Below are positions 11,412 through 24,702 of a DNA stretch of 64,000 nt, one piece after another. Below the pieces are notes generated by a model. It did no database searches and was not told the DNA's origin. It was given only the letters and a program-made list of their open reading frames with translations. Both the position numbers and the translations under genes were made by a program. Location: assembly GCA_010094045.1 (NCBI GenBank), contig ML986599.1:56787-120786 (forward strand). Direction: 5' to 3'. Source of the stretch: Lojkania enalia (Eukaryota; Ascomycota; Dothideomycetes; Pleosporales). How positions within the stretch are numbered: the stretch's first letter is position 1; the number at the start of each line of letters is the position of its first letter.

Positions 11412-12315
11412 TGCGTCTAGCGGGCGGGCTTCGTGCGCAAGTCTTGAAATGGCGGAATCTTAGGTGAACAAAGAGAGATTCCATTTACAATGAATGGATG
11501 CGTTCTCCATACAATTTTTACGTTTCACAATCAAAGTTTGTGTCCCCCAACCTACTTACTTCAAGTTTTCCTTCAATGCACGATAGAAAAATTAGGAGAG
11601 TGGAGCTTTGGTAGGAATTATCAGTGAAGCAAGGAGCGTTTCAGTTTCTATCTATGGACGAATAGGTCATCCATCCTTAGCTCCTACTAAAGACTAAGCC
11701 TTCCTATCGAGAACCAACAATCAATCCTGTCACAAAGTTTTTCATTGACACTTGCTACTCTCCGGTTTCAAACCCTGTACGATCCGCCTTCGTTCCACAC
11801 CTTAATATCTCGTGATCCCCCTCTAAACTAGTAGTGCTTAGACTTAGCGTCTCCCTTAGGCGGACTATAAAGGGCCATACCACGTAAATTCGCATGCATC
11901 TATTTAGCTTAGGAGATTGTATCTTCATTTTAGTACAGTGCTATATATAATCAGCTTCCGGTTTCTACTTGTTCCTTAGACATTTACCCTGTATACCCCT
12001 AGTCGCGCTGGAAATAAATCTTACTATTCTAGTCTAGTGTTAGTTAGTAAGCTTATATTAAATTAGGAAACCTAGCTAAACTATTTAGATTGTAAATACT
12101 AAATAATAACATGAATAAGGGGAGCGGCTAACAGACTCTAATGTAAAACAAATGGCTTATAGTTGCTAATTAGTGAAGAACCAATTTTTTTTAAACGAAT
12201 TTGCAGGCCTTAGATAGCTTTGAAGTAGAAGCATCTTCGACCCACAAGGATGTTCGGTACGCAGAAGAGAGGTTACTACGTTAATTGTTGGTCTCCGGAT
12301 TACCAGCTCCACACC
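11412..12315. other. AT-rich intergenic region
   Basis: No gene is seen. From about 11700 to 12230 the sequence is strongly AT-rich with many CTA/TAG/TTA words, resembling RIP-worn DNA, but no ancestral element can be recognised. Confidence 0.5.
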
Positions 12316-13926
12316 TTAATCCCAGTAATCCGCAATATCATATGGCGCTGGCTCGTCTTCATCAAACTGTGCATGAAACACCGTATATAGATACTCCCTC
12401 CATGCAGCACTCTGATTCACAATGACCATATCTTGCGAAGGAAAATATGTCTTCTCGTCCGGCTCATACCAGAGTGATGTCGTCTGACACTCGACACCGA
12501 TGAAAAGCGAACCTAGCGGATAAGTTTCATACTTTCCCGGCACTACTTCATCCCCGTCGCCTAAGTTGGCCGTTGTTTTAAGCATCATTTGCCGATCTTT
12601 ACCGCAAAATGTTGAACGTGCGTACTTGGGATCGCTATGGTCATAGATTGGATATAGATACCTCGCGTATATGTCCATCTCTTTACCATTGACAGTTCCG
12701 TGGAACCACAGCGACTGCGGTGTGCTATTGGCGTCCCAGATTCGCGTGAAATCGAGATCGTGAATGACGACGATCTCGCCTTGCTTGTATTGCAGGTTGG
12801 ACGGGTCCGCGATAGATTCCTCGGAGAGCACATCACTTGTAGATGCGACAGCGTAGAAATGGTAATCGCCCATACGATGCATCGAAGCTAATGGCGGTGC
12901 AAGAGCCTGCAACGAGGCAGGCAGCGTGTTATTGCCCTGGGGAAAGACAAAAATCCATTCCTGGGCTACATCCCAGTGCGGCGAACTTCTTGGAATGACC
13001 GCATCGAGGTTCTCAAAATTATTTTTAGCAGACACAAGACTGAGTGATTGGCCTCGGGCGATCCACTTCATGAAAGCCACGTCGAATGGATGATAGACAA
13101 CCTTACACTGCTCGCAGTTGAGAGAGGTAGAAAGGAATAGTGCCTCATGACCTCTTTCCGCGTTCAGAAGCTGACCAGTGTATTGCCCCGATTGTGCAAA
13201 CAGCGATGGTTGGATATTCTGAAAGATATATTTTCTACGTTCCTTGCTTTTCACTAGATGTTTCTTCTTCATAAACAGCGCCAAAGTGTTTTTGTGCTCA
13301 TCATACGGCTTAACGTCATCGTTGCCTAACCAGTCCGGATACATTGGCATTCCGGGGAAGACATTCTTCATCCCGTGGTCTCGAAACGATCGTGCATTAA
13401 ACATCGTGTCCTCACCGTGGGCAAACTTGCCTATTGCTCTCCATAACGGTTCGTATACGAACGATGCCACGGCTTTCGACCTCGAATCAGTGCCGGCATA
13501 GTAGCCCAAATCTTTCCCCGAAACGGCCTTACACCACGCAAATAGCGCTGTTGCCTGGATGAATTCCTCGTTCCGATTCGTATCTTCGACATTAGCCAAC
13601 ATTGCTTTCACAAACAGCGCGCCGGCCATGCACTGGCCGCGTACATCCGCATTCTGTGCTGATAGCACGTTGAATAGCGAGCGCCGGCCGTTATCGAACT
13701 TTTCGACAGTGGAACGATGTTTTTTGCTGTCGTTATCGAGATGCCAGGCCTGATTTGCTGCCGCCTCAAGGTCTACGATATTGAGGTGCTCAAGTCGAAT
13801 CCCCAAGTCTTGAAGGGAGTCCCAGAGGCGGGTGGCGTAGAGTTCGCGCTCTTCAAAGCCATCGGCAAACTTCTTGACGCTATTGAATACCTTGACGCCA
13901 GCGCCGATTAAGTGGACGATTTCCAT
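12316..13926 (-). CDS. Orphan hypothetical protein, 536 aa
   Basis: One uninterrupted exon. I chose the ATG at 13926 (MEIVHLIGAGVKVFNSVKKF); the frame is open a little upstream without an ATG. The N-terminal ~60 residues are amphipathic and helical-looking, and the rest is a mixed, Trp/Tyr-rich globular protein without signal peptide or membrane segment. A CEQC pair near the middle could be a metal or disulphide site. I recognise no family. An amphipathic N-terminus followed by an unrelated body occurs in fungal membrane-acting or NLR-type effector proteins, but nothing here proves that. The length and clean frame make it a convincing gene. Confidence 0.7.
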   Translation of the reverse strand: MEIVHLIGAGVKVFNSVKKFADGFEERELYATRLWDSLQDLGIRLEHLNIVDLEAAANQAWHLDNDSKKHRSTVEKFDNGRRSLFNVLSAQNADVRGQCMAGALFVKAMLANVEDTNRNEEFIQATALFAWCKAVSGKDLGYYAGTDSRSKAVASFVYEPLWRAIGKFAHGEDTMFNARSFRDHGMKNVFPGMPMYPDWLGNDDVKPYDEHKNTLALFMKKKHLVKSKERRKYIFQNIQPSLFAQSGQYTGQLLNAERGHEALFLSTSLNCEQCKVVYHPFDVAFMKWIARGQSLSLVSAKNNFENLDAVIPRSSPHWDVAQEWIFVFPQGNNTLPASLQALAPPLASMHRMGDYHFYAVASTSDVLSEESIADPSNLQYKQGEIVVIHDLDFTRIWDANSTPQSLWFHGTVNGKEMDIYARYLYPIYDHSDPKYARSTFCGKDRQMMLKTTANLGDGDEVVPGKYETYPLGSLFIGVECQTTSLWYEPDEKTYFPSQDMVIVNQSAAWREYLYTVFHAQFDEDEPAPYDIADYWD

Positions 13927-16900
13927 ATTCTTTTCGGAGAAATTGGAGACTATGGCCAAGGCGAGACACGGCAAGGATTTATGAGCGCTGTTTGAACCCT
14001 CAGCCTGATAAGATGAAGTGCTCTGAATGCGCTGGCCAGATTCTCAGCTGATCGTTAGGGATGTTAGCGAGAAGTAGAGAGGCTGTGTTGAGGGCTATGA
14101 GTTCGTGGTTATTGGTGGGTAACCACGCCACTTTTTCTTGGTCGTGATCTAGACTACGGCACCGGACTACTGATCTACATGTCCCGAGAGCAAGAAGCGA
14201 GTTGTAGAGCCTCGAGATAAGCCAAGTGGAATCTAAGAAAAAGACTTCCGCTGCTTAAACACCAGGTTTCATAGGTGCACGAACACTACAAGATCTAGGT
14301 TTAACACTCTTTGATTGGCCTATCAGAGACTCCATTAAATGGGGGAGCTCTTGGTCTAATGAATACCGTTCCCCAACTTTTTACCTAAACGTTAGCCATT
14401 TCGTTAATGGGATATTCTCCAAGGTTTATGACTGAAGATGAATATCTCAAATTAAAGAAAACCCGTCAAAAAAAAAAAATTTTTTTTCCTTCTAGAAAAG
14501 AGAGAATGGTCATGATTTATGTATTGCTAAGATAACAAAATCGACTTGGTTATAAACGTATTTAGCAATAAGAGCGTGGATCCGATCCAGTCTGGGTGTT
14601 CGATGTCAATGTCTAGAAAGAGAAAGGAGGCGCTTGTGACGGGGAAGAAGTGTAATCAAGGGGACTAGCCCATGCTTGTTGCTGCTGAAGCCGTCTGGAA
14701 ATATCGCTTCTTACTCTTAACCTGCTAAAAACCACCGTGCTGTCTTAAAGCTCTCTCTTACGGGCTGGCTTTCTACTATTGTATACGTATGGTGAAGTCG
14801 TGGGACCTCTCTTCTCTGCCTTTCAATTTCCTAGGCTCCATGGCTTCACCTTAGTATCTCGTTTGGTGATATGTGAAGAATTCACCTAGTTACCCGTTCC
14901 TGGGACAGCTTTGGGATCCTGCTTTATGACTTTGGCATCTTCAAAGTGGACAATGATATTCGGGAAGACCATATTCTCTTTGAAGTGAAGGTATTTCAGC
15001 ACACAGGGACATTCGGAATACAGAGGGGTAAGTTAAATAATACGTGTCGTAATGATCAGACAAAGAATCTCTAGTAGCCTTGCAAAATAGCCAGCCTAGG
15101 TGCTAAGTCGTTGGTTAGGTGTGATTGGCAGATTGGCAATAGGGTTATCCTAGTTGATATGGGTGTACCAAAGCATTGCGCCGCGCAAAAGATGAAGCCA
15201 ATCTTGTCCTCCACGGTACCATACTAACTATTACCACGTAGAATTTGTAAGGCCTCCTGAATACTTAAACACTGTTTGAGCAGCCGAAAACTGCTTCTAT
15301 ACCAGGGAGGGCACGCAAATACCATGGTTATAGTCGCTTCAATGCTGGAATTGCTAGGTTTAAGACAAAGGATAATACGGATCCCGGTTGTTGTGATGGA
15401 TACAAGTTCTGAATCCGCTCGCGGACGCCACAGGATAAAAATAAAAGGCATCTTAGTTGCGTTGTTGTGATGTGAAGAGGTCAACTAGCGGATTTATACG
15501 CTGTGCTTTATCATAGACCGTTGCCACATCTACGACTACATAGCGATCGAATTATTTAAGGGGTATTAAGTAGTTAGGATTGTGCGACGAAACTATACAC
15601 TAGAAACTCGACAATAGAGTAGGATGTCGTTGACTTGGGTCAATGTAGATGAGGGTTGTTGTCCGACAAAGGACGATCGAAGGTTGCGTAACACTTGAGT
15701 TGATCCCCAAATGCCTTCAGGGCGCCACCTGATCCGCCAGTGTTGATGGATGTTAGGTTTTAATATTGGTTCCTTTGGGCCGCATCAGTAAGCGGATGAT
15801 CGGCTTGATTGCCAGATTTCCAGATTTGAAACCACTGAGTGATTAGAGAGCCCTGGAGTGAGTCCTGCATCTTCCAGTTTCATTTTCCCGTCCTTATTTT
15901 ATTATATTTTTTCTCTTTCTTATTTTGGAAGGGGGATCGGGGTTCTGAATGCAAATTCTGCATGCTGCAGTGAATTTTCCACCCCCCATCCATTTTGATA
16001 CATAGAATTTTGTCAAAATTCATGGTGACGAATTGGTTTAGTATTGTCCGTCTTAGGCGCTTTTCCAACACGTCTATAGGACAAATATGCAAACTAAAAC
16101 GCCGTGCTGCTCCGTTCTACTTCAATCGAGAACGCAAGAAACGGGGTATAGTGAAATTTTCCATGTTGAGGACTTAAAACGAGTATGCTCGGTGAGTTTG
16201 CGACCTAGAATAGCATAAATTAACGAAAGAGAAAATGGGGCAATGCAATAAAAAATATGAGTGGAATAAAAATTGACTTTTGCATTACCGCAAATTTAAT
16301 CCAAAGGGGATATACAGCACATTTTCACCTCCAGCACCGTCATGTTGGGGATGGCAAATTTTCAATGCAGGGGTTCCGAACACGTTCTGGCGATCACCCC
16401 AATCTCATTCTTACCATCTTCAATTATACTCCATCCCGTTATGGTTAAGATTTGCGTGGCATCTGTCTTGCTGCCCATGGAATGGTCACATACTGTTCAT
16501 CTTGGCCGCACCTCAATAGGGAAGCTGTGAGAGAGCTACGTCGCGGTTCGGTGGGGCCTATTTCGAGGGCTTTGGCAAGGCGGATAAATAAGAACGGGAC
16601 AAGAGAAGAATTATATAACTACATTAGTTGAGAAAACGCCAAATCTCGAATTTCAATCGGCAATAATTCTCTAGAGAGCTAAGGCTTTCAAATTTCGAGC
16701 AATAACAGATTGCAAGCTTGCCAGACGATGAAAACGTGTGGTATGCAACACGCGGCCGCAGCCTACGGACTTCATAAACGCGAGACACATTCATGAGGGT
16801 GGCATCCAATGAGACTAGTGCATTAAGGAACGAGGGCTGCTCGGCCGCTGCCTCAAACGCACAGTATTCCAGTACTTTCGGCATGCAATACTCGCCAGCA

Positions 16901-17652
16901 ATTTCGTGAAGCCAAGGTACGAGAGAAGCATAGATGTTGGGAGTGTAATGACGAGTGTGCGAGGTGCAATGTTGAGGAGAAATGGCGTGCTGGCAGGTTA
17001 ACATCGGCAGGCACGTTCTTGGCATGCGCCACCACCAGCAACGCTGTCAGCGAAAAAAGCAAAAAAAACCTAAATATTTCCTTGATACCTAATTATTATC
17101 TCACGATTGAAGCATTTAGAAAGCTCTCCCAGCTGCAAATTCCACGTCCGGGGTATTCATAATCTGGCAACTTGCGAAAGCGTAAATTACTTAATCGGAA
17201 GATATATTCGCATCATAACTTAGTTACGAGGGATGGATGAGCAAGAGAACCGCCAATGGCATGCATAATTAGTAGAGCTGATGCAAAGGTGCCACCCTGC
17301 CTACATGCTAGCACATATCAACTCTCCAGCTTGTGGAGTTCCCTATTTGTACTTATCGAGTTGGGATATATGCGCGTTGATTCTTCTTCTAATAACCGCA
17401 TTCATCTCGGGTTGGAATAGCAAAAGAAGACATAGAAAAGAGTGTACCAGGTGTTATCAAACCGCATTAGAGGCGAGAAATATGTAGTGGTTCAAAATTT
17501 CAGGGTGAACTAGGTTTTTTTTTTCCTACTAAAAAAAGGGCCGAATGGTAAAAAGAAAGATTAGAAATGTACGAGGCGGCTTTACTACTATCACCATGCA
17601 GGTGGAGCAGTACTAACGACAGGGTTCTAACCGCTCACTTGTTGCCATACCT
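13927..17652. other. Gene-poor region
   Basis: There is no convincing intact gene in 3.7 kb. Noted items are an A12/T9 block at about 14467-14488 and short frames without family resemblance. On the minus strand at about 17094-16853, a frame reads like a secretion signal (FFLLFSLTALLVVAHA) but has no ATG in front of it. It overlaps another open frame ending at 16624. This may be a dead secreted-protein gene. Confidence 0.4.
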
Positions 17653-17867
17653 TGTTATGGGGATTTTGGCTAGTCCGCCGAGCTGTATCAGATATCGATG
17701 CACAATATCACGGTCGATATCACGCTGGATATCACGCTGGATATCACGCTGGATATCAGCTGATATACCCCTTTTTCATGTACATAAATATGGCCCGCTG
17801 GCCATCTTCAATCAACCAGTTCAGCTCCTCATCTCCCTCCCTGAGACAAGATTCGCCTCTCACCGCA
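17653..17867 (+). mobile_element. Solo-LTR-like element, copy A (215 bp)
   Basis: The element begins TGTTATGGGGATTTTGGC and ends CTCACCGCA, and is flanked by the perfect 5-bp duplication TACCT (17648-17652 and 17868-17872). Inside are a tandem array of a 12-bp unit (GATATCACGCTG), the palindrome TATCAGCTGATA, a C-C-C-C-T5 block and a TATA-like ACATAAATATGG at about 17782, 75-85 bp before the end. This is the longest array of the four copies. TG...CA ends with 5-bp duplications are the hallmark of LTR insertions. No internal retrotransposon genes or second LTR are in the window. Confidence 0.85.
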
Positions 17868-18407
17868 TACCTTTTTGAGATCCCACCGCTCTAAGATAAA
17901 AGAACAGATATACTAAATAAGCAGTTTCGTAAAGGCTTAGCATATCTTCTTCCAGGTCAACGAAAAATATCTCGTAGCGCCAGTCGCAACTATAAAAGAG
18001 CTAGGTCGAAGGCATAATAGCCGGATGGAGGGGGATGGAAAATGGAAGTGAAAGAGGCAACTTACCAAGTAAATAGGTGAACGCAATATGCTTAGATACA
18101 GCTACCTACCTTGTAAACCATATGAGAAGAGGCGATCTTAACAAAGTTGTGCTTGAAGTTGTTCGTGTATTGTTGTGGGAAATCTGAGGCGGCGAGAACA
18201 AAATGGGCAGAAGAAAAGGCTTGATGTTTGTTATTGTGTTGTGGGAGCAAACGCGGAGCTTCTGTGGGCATCGAAGCGACCTCACTAACAAGTAGCGTAC
18301 TGACGATGAATGAGGCTTGGAAACCGCAAGCATGAAAACCTTATAGGAAATCTAGATTGCTCTTTGGCGGGCATTTATGTATCTCAGAGTAAGTATATAT
18401 TCCATTT
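17868..18407. other. Intergenic region
   Basis: No supported gene. Only weak short frames are present. Confidence 0.4.
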
Positions 18408-18815
18408 GTGATGAGCCAAAAGACATTGATTTGGCAATTGCGCAGTATACTACACATATACAGCTATATAGCTCCATCAGCTAGCATAATTATCATAATC
18501 ATTGCTATTATGCCTAACCTTATCCTCTTTACCTTTTTCGATATGAATCTGGGCCATTTGGCTTTGACTTACATACCAATTGTCGTTGTCTTAGCAATTA
18601 GTTTTAAGGGATCCGAACCCTATCTAAGTCCTGCTGGCTCTCTTGTCGTCGTTTGGACGGAGGATATCTTGGTGTACTACGTATTAGCCTTCACAGCTGG
18701 GTAGGAGGAGGAGAATGCAGAAGATGCGAAGCAGAGGCAGGAGGAAGAGACCAGGAAGGAAGAGGAAAGGATAGGGCGGCTACAAGCCATGTTTGCGGCT
18801 TACGAACCTTCATAG
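18408..18815 (+). pseudogene. Small membrane protein ORF interrupted by one in-frame TAG
   Basis: The frame opens at 18408 (or at the in-frame ATG at 18510, MPNLILFTFFDMN). It encodes two or more hydrophobic segments (TYIPIVVVLAISF, LVYYVLAFTAG) and reaches TAG at 18702. The same frame continues with a highly charged, coiled-coil-like tail (EEENAEDAKQRQ, ERIGRLQAMFAAY) and stops at 18813-18815. The tail makes good protein sense, so the TAG is probably a recent nonsense change (CAG or TGG to TAG) or is bypassed. I do not recognise the family. Confidence 0.45.
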
Positions 18816-18847
18816 GGGAGAAAAACGAATGGGAGAAGTAGGAATTC

Positions 18848-18870
18848 TTTTTTTTTTTTTTTTTTTTTTT
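18848..18870. repeat. Poly-T tract (23 T)
   Basis: An uninterrupted homopolymer between the ORF ending at 18815 and the stop of the SET gene. It could be read as a poly-A tail on the minus strand, but no retrogene is attached to it. Confidence 0.9.
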
Positions 18871-18898
18871 CCTTGGGTACTAACAACAAGCTGCCCTG

Positions 18899-21284
18899 CT
18901 AAGATTTTAGGAACTCTTCCACACCTACTTCACTTCCTGTAATAACTATGTACCAAAGTCTAGCAACTTCCAAACACTGATTGGCCAAAGCGGTTTCCCC
19001 TCTAACGCTAAATCCTTCGGCAAGATACCGCAACGCACGAACCGCTTCAACGTTGACTAATCCCGCATTTGAATCGATTTTGAACTTGCCTGCATCAACA
19101 CGCGTGATGATCCCAAAATTACGCAGAAGTTTCTGCGCATACTCAAGCATTTTCTCGGTATTCTTCACTCCCCTCCAGGCTTCAACCAGGAACAAACTGG
19201 GATGAACAAGTGCTAACCTCGGAAGACCTTCGTACACATCTTTCTCACCAACTGCTGGCAAATATAGTGCTTCAAGCTCTCTCATACCCCGTGCAATCTT
19301 CTTAATACCAGTTATCGTTGTGCCTCGCTCCCCAAGTCTCAATACGCTTGCCTTGAGCTCCTCGAACAAGCGCAATCTCTCTTTCCTACGCCCCTCGTCA
19401 ATGGAACTATCTACTTTGCAAAGTCGGCAATCGCACTCGAAGTTCCACGTCCCCATATACTGTTCCTGACGGTCAGCAATGTCAATGGCTGGGGAGACGT
19501 ATTGATGCGTTATCTCTTCACCAGCTGCTATGTCACGCGTGGCACGAAGGAAGTGGATATCGCCAATGAATGTGCGGACGCTATTTGGGAGGCATGAGTG
19601 GTTAACGTAGGAGGCGTGGTTCCAAAAACCATTTCTCATCTCCGGGTTTGAATTAGGCGGTTGATGTAGTATGTCACTCGAGCGTGTTGGGACGGAGAAG
19701 CAGTTCAAACGGCGGATACGCTCGATTCGGAAGCTCTCGCAATGTCAGAGGCCAGTCTGGGGAATGAGACAACACAAGATTTGGCACTTACACGTCAACA
19801 GGAACCTCCTCTTCATCCTCTACTTTCCACCCACTCTCCTCCCAATATCCCCCATCATCCAATTCAAAGAACTCTTGCCGCAAGCTCTTGTTCCATCTAA
19901 GTTTTTGCACCAACTCCCTAAACAGCAATGCGCCTGGCCTCGGTGCAGCCGTCTCATCCCCAAGATTAAACAAGAAGCAATCAGAGCTTCGATCTTGGAT
20001 GAAGTAACCTGGCATAACGAAAGCCTTCTCGGCACAAATAAGTTCCCCGGCTTTGAAGTTACGCTTGGCGAAGAGGCCACGGCCGTGGGACGAGGTCGAC
20101 TGGACGGTGGTGTCGCAGGTGTAATTAGCGGCATCGACATGAAGAGTCAGGGGACCGACATAGGATGATATTAGTGGGAGATTGTAGGTTGGTGTAGTTT
20201 GGCTAACTCCTAGATCGAATTTAATGCGGGCGGCGAGTTCACGGAGAGGACGGGGAATCTTTGCCGAGATTTGTAAGGGGTCATCAGTGCTATTGTCGTG
20301 GAGCCAGGAGTCTATAATAGTGGCATCGGATATTGGTGAGTGGGATAGGTCCGGAGTGGACTTAGCGTGGACAGCGATAGCTTTGGAGAGATCTTTGGCA
20401 GCGTCATCAAGCCGGAGCAAGACAATGTTGACTCCACATTTCTTGCGATAGAGGTCAATTAGCGATATTGAAGATGGGTTAGTATTGAGATAGTTTAAGC
20501 CGAGATTGTAGCTGGAGGATATTAGCGTAAATAATTACTTAAGCGGCGTTTTGGCCACTTTGAGTAGGCATGAGATGGCTACCATTCTAGCGCCTTGCGA
20601 AACTTCTTCTTCAAGAAGAACATATCTCCTTCTTTCTTCCAGTCCTTATCGTCCTTACTAGAATCTATCTCTTGAACAATTCTCCACGCATCTGGTACAA
20701 TCGCGTCATCTGACTTCAAAAGAAGGAGATCCGAAGGATGGTCTACACGAACATGGTAGCCTCCACCAACCAGCCGAGTCCAGCAAGGCTGTTTCACGGC
20801 AAGGATACTACCTTCGGGGGTAATTGGATCTATCACCGAGTCCTCAAGGTTGCAGAGGGTTAGCCTTGATACCTCGCCAAGCTCATCTTCGGCAATGACT
20901 ATGGTTGCAGAGTAGATATAAGGCGCAGTGATGGTTCGGAGGAAAATAGTACTGCCTGGGTCTCGTGACTCGACACGCAGATTGTCAAGTTGAAGCTGTA
21001 GGGGAAGTTAGACTTGACTTAAGATAGGGCGTAAAGCATACAGTTCGACACCTTTCATCTTGAATCGAGTATTGCGATGGTGGATATGGCCGAGGCAACG
21101 TATAGTTCCTGACCGGAAGATTCCCCTGAGATAAAAACTTCAAATGCAATTCATGTTGTTTAATAAGAGTACTTCGTGAGGCTTTCCATTGCCGAAATTC
21201 CCGCTCATCTGGCGCCTTTTTCTGGAGGTCCTTGAGCTGGTCAGGAGACTCTTCGTACGTGTTACGAAAGTTCTTTGGGAGCAT
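18899..21284 (-). CDS. TPR-SET (SMYD-like) putative lysine methyltransferase
   Basis: Deduced exons: 21284-21042, 20995-20583, 20511-19792 and 19733-18899 (736 aa). The N-terminus is helical. A TPR-like segment (FRKALECYNLGLN) is rebuilt across the 69-nt intron at 20512-20582. The split SET domain follows: GRGLFA at about residue 362, YVNHSCLPNS at about 500, AGEEITHQY at about 528, and the Cys-rich post-SET ECDCRLC at about 558. The NHSC and GEEI..QY blocks form the cofactor and lysine-channel site. Such proteins methylate lysines with S-adenosylmethionine. The end of exon 1 (21042-21110) is odd: the alternative frame reads TIRCLGHIHHRNTRF, which looks more conserved than the frame that splices cleanly, hinting at two compensating frameshifts. 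Confidence 0.83.
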
Positions 21285-21852
21285 CCTAGTATCGAGTGAC
21301 CGTAGGCGACTTCTTCAAGTGCATGGAACAAAGCTGCAAGGTATACCGATCGACTAGTTGACTGCGGAGAGGAGTTGCAGGGCAGGGATTACGTAGAACG
21401 AGATTAGTAGATCTCAACGCAGCGAGCAACACTGTGTGAGTCAAAGAAACAAAGATGGAACAACCACATGTAAGATTGCATTATCTTGACCGAAGACTGG
21501 AGATAGCTCTCCCTTTGATTAATGTCAGAATGATTAGGTGGCCTCGAGAGCGCGGCTAAATCATATCGAATTGCAATTTATCGTACGTCGGCAGTATATT
21601 AGCGAGCATCATTGCTGGGCACGTACTTCCTAGATCAGCCAAGCGTCTTTGGAAGACACGTGGAATGCCAAAATTCCGACATTATGGAATTCCCGAGGTT
21701 TGTGTGCCAGGTAGTTGGGCAAGGTGTTCTATATGGGTTCGCATTCAATTTATTGAGCTACAAAGCGAGAACTTGTACCAAGAATTACATGAATATTCAC
21801 AAGAATCAGATATTGAGAGGAGAAAATTCCCCTAATGGCAAGTCAGGAAACT
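21285..21852. other. Intergenic region between SET and xylanase genes
   Basis: This is 5' DNA of the SET gene and 3' DNA of the xylanase gene. No gene recognised. Confidence 0.5.
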
Positions 21853-23290
<1,438 letters not shown>

Positions 23291-24498
23291 GGTTACAAAA
23301 AAAATTGTAGGCTAGTTCAAGGAGACTAAATAGGACTGGGACGAGGGGCGAAGATGTTGACAAGGCCAACGTGAGAAACGAATATCATAAGAAACGTTCG
23401 AAAGACCTACTTAATCACACGACTATGGCCTCTATCCAGGCCATTCCCGCCGGCTGTATTGTTCAATATCTAGCCTTGATGGGGGAGAGAGCTGTTTTGG
23501 TCGTTAGAGCTTCTGTGCTTGACCTGAGGACGGCGATGCACCTGGTTTCGAAAGCGGGATACGACGTGCCAGTACCATCAGGGCTAAGAACCGGGGAAAC
23601 ACGCCTTGAATAATACGAGAGGGGCTTCGCGAGCAGCCGATGGGGTGGATCTAGGCATTTAGGGCCGCGAGATAAATGAAACCGATTAAACTATCATGCA
23701 GGAACCTAGCAAAATGCGCACTGGTGTCATGAGACCGCAACTGAAGGTGCCTATTCGTGACATGGCTATTATGTACTTCACAACCGATATTTGAGATTCA
23801 TTCTGCGGGATGGAGAAGGACCCCAGAGCCCGGTCGCAACGAGGATAGATACGAACAAGAGATGTTATAATGGAGCTCGACGACTTGGTATTCGACGCGA
23901 GTCATGCGACGCAATCCAGCTTGGCGGCTCGGAAGCCTAGCTAGCCGACACCAAGCTCCCGACTCCGGGTCCCTCATCGACGCTTCCATCAATCGGTTAT
24001 ATCTAGGCCAATCGTCATTGTATGACAGCTTTGCAACTGTTCCCGCATCGTTTTCCACCTTGGGTGCAGAAGGAATAATCATTCCCTCTTCGAATCTCGA
24101 CACACCGCATCGTTTGAGTTTCAAACCAAAGATGCTCTTTTTTTGCCGCGCCCAGTCGGTCTCGTCGCCCGCCACGTCTTCTCCGAGCAGACAACCTCCA
24201 CCTGTCCGTCACTCTCTCGAGCCTACCACGAGCGAAATAATCACCAAATGTGGACTCGACGCCCCATAATACCGCAGAGCAAGGGACTATGACGCATCGA
24301 AATGCTGTTTTATCGGGAATACATTGCGTAATACTTGGGGAAAGTGTACGCCCTAGGCGGGAATGAGTGGCCTCGCTGATCACCTGTTGGGCAACCTATT
24401 CCAGCCAAGGCGTCTCCTCAGGCATGGCGGGGTTCAAGGCCCAGAATAGCCACAGACGGGACTAGTCGCCTTTTTTACCATCTGAGGCCGTTTGAACA
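23291..24498. other. Intergenic region upstream of the xylanase gene
   Basis: Overlapping frames on both strands (for example 23798-24175 minus) have no family resemblance and are not called. The proximal part should hold the xylanase promoter. Confidence 0.4.
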
Positions 24499-24702
24499 TG
24501 TGGTGAGAGGCGAATCTTGTCTCAGGGAGGGAGATGAGGAGCTGAACTGGTTGATTGAAGATGGCCAGCGGGCCATATTTATGTACATGAAAAAGGGGTA
24601 TATCAGCTGATATCCAGCATGATATCCAGCGTGATATCGACCGTGATATCGTACGTCGATATCTGATACAGCTCGGCAGACTAGCCAAAAATCCCCATGA
24701 CA
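24499..24702 (-). mobile_element. Solo-LTR-like element, copy B (204 bp)
   Basis: In reverse orientation it begins TGTCATGGGG and ends CTCACCACA, with the perfect 5-bp duplication TGTTC (GAACA on the plus strand at 24494-24498 and 24703-24707). It shares with copy A the GATATC array (fewer units), TATCAGCTGATA, the TATA-like box and the 3' block CCTCCCTGAGACAAG. Confidence 0.85.

Noticed and set aside
15224..15484. 86-codon minus-strand frame
   Set aside because: No start context, family or splice extension supports it.
17690..17770. GATATC tandem repeats considered as a CRISPR-like or satellite array
   Set aside because: There are no unique spacers, the unit is 12 bp and directly abutting, and it lies inside a dispersed element with target duplications.
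18848..18870. Poly-T run considered as the poly-A tail of a retroposed gene
   Set aside because: No target duplication or intronless gene copy adjoins it.
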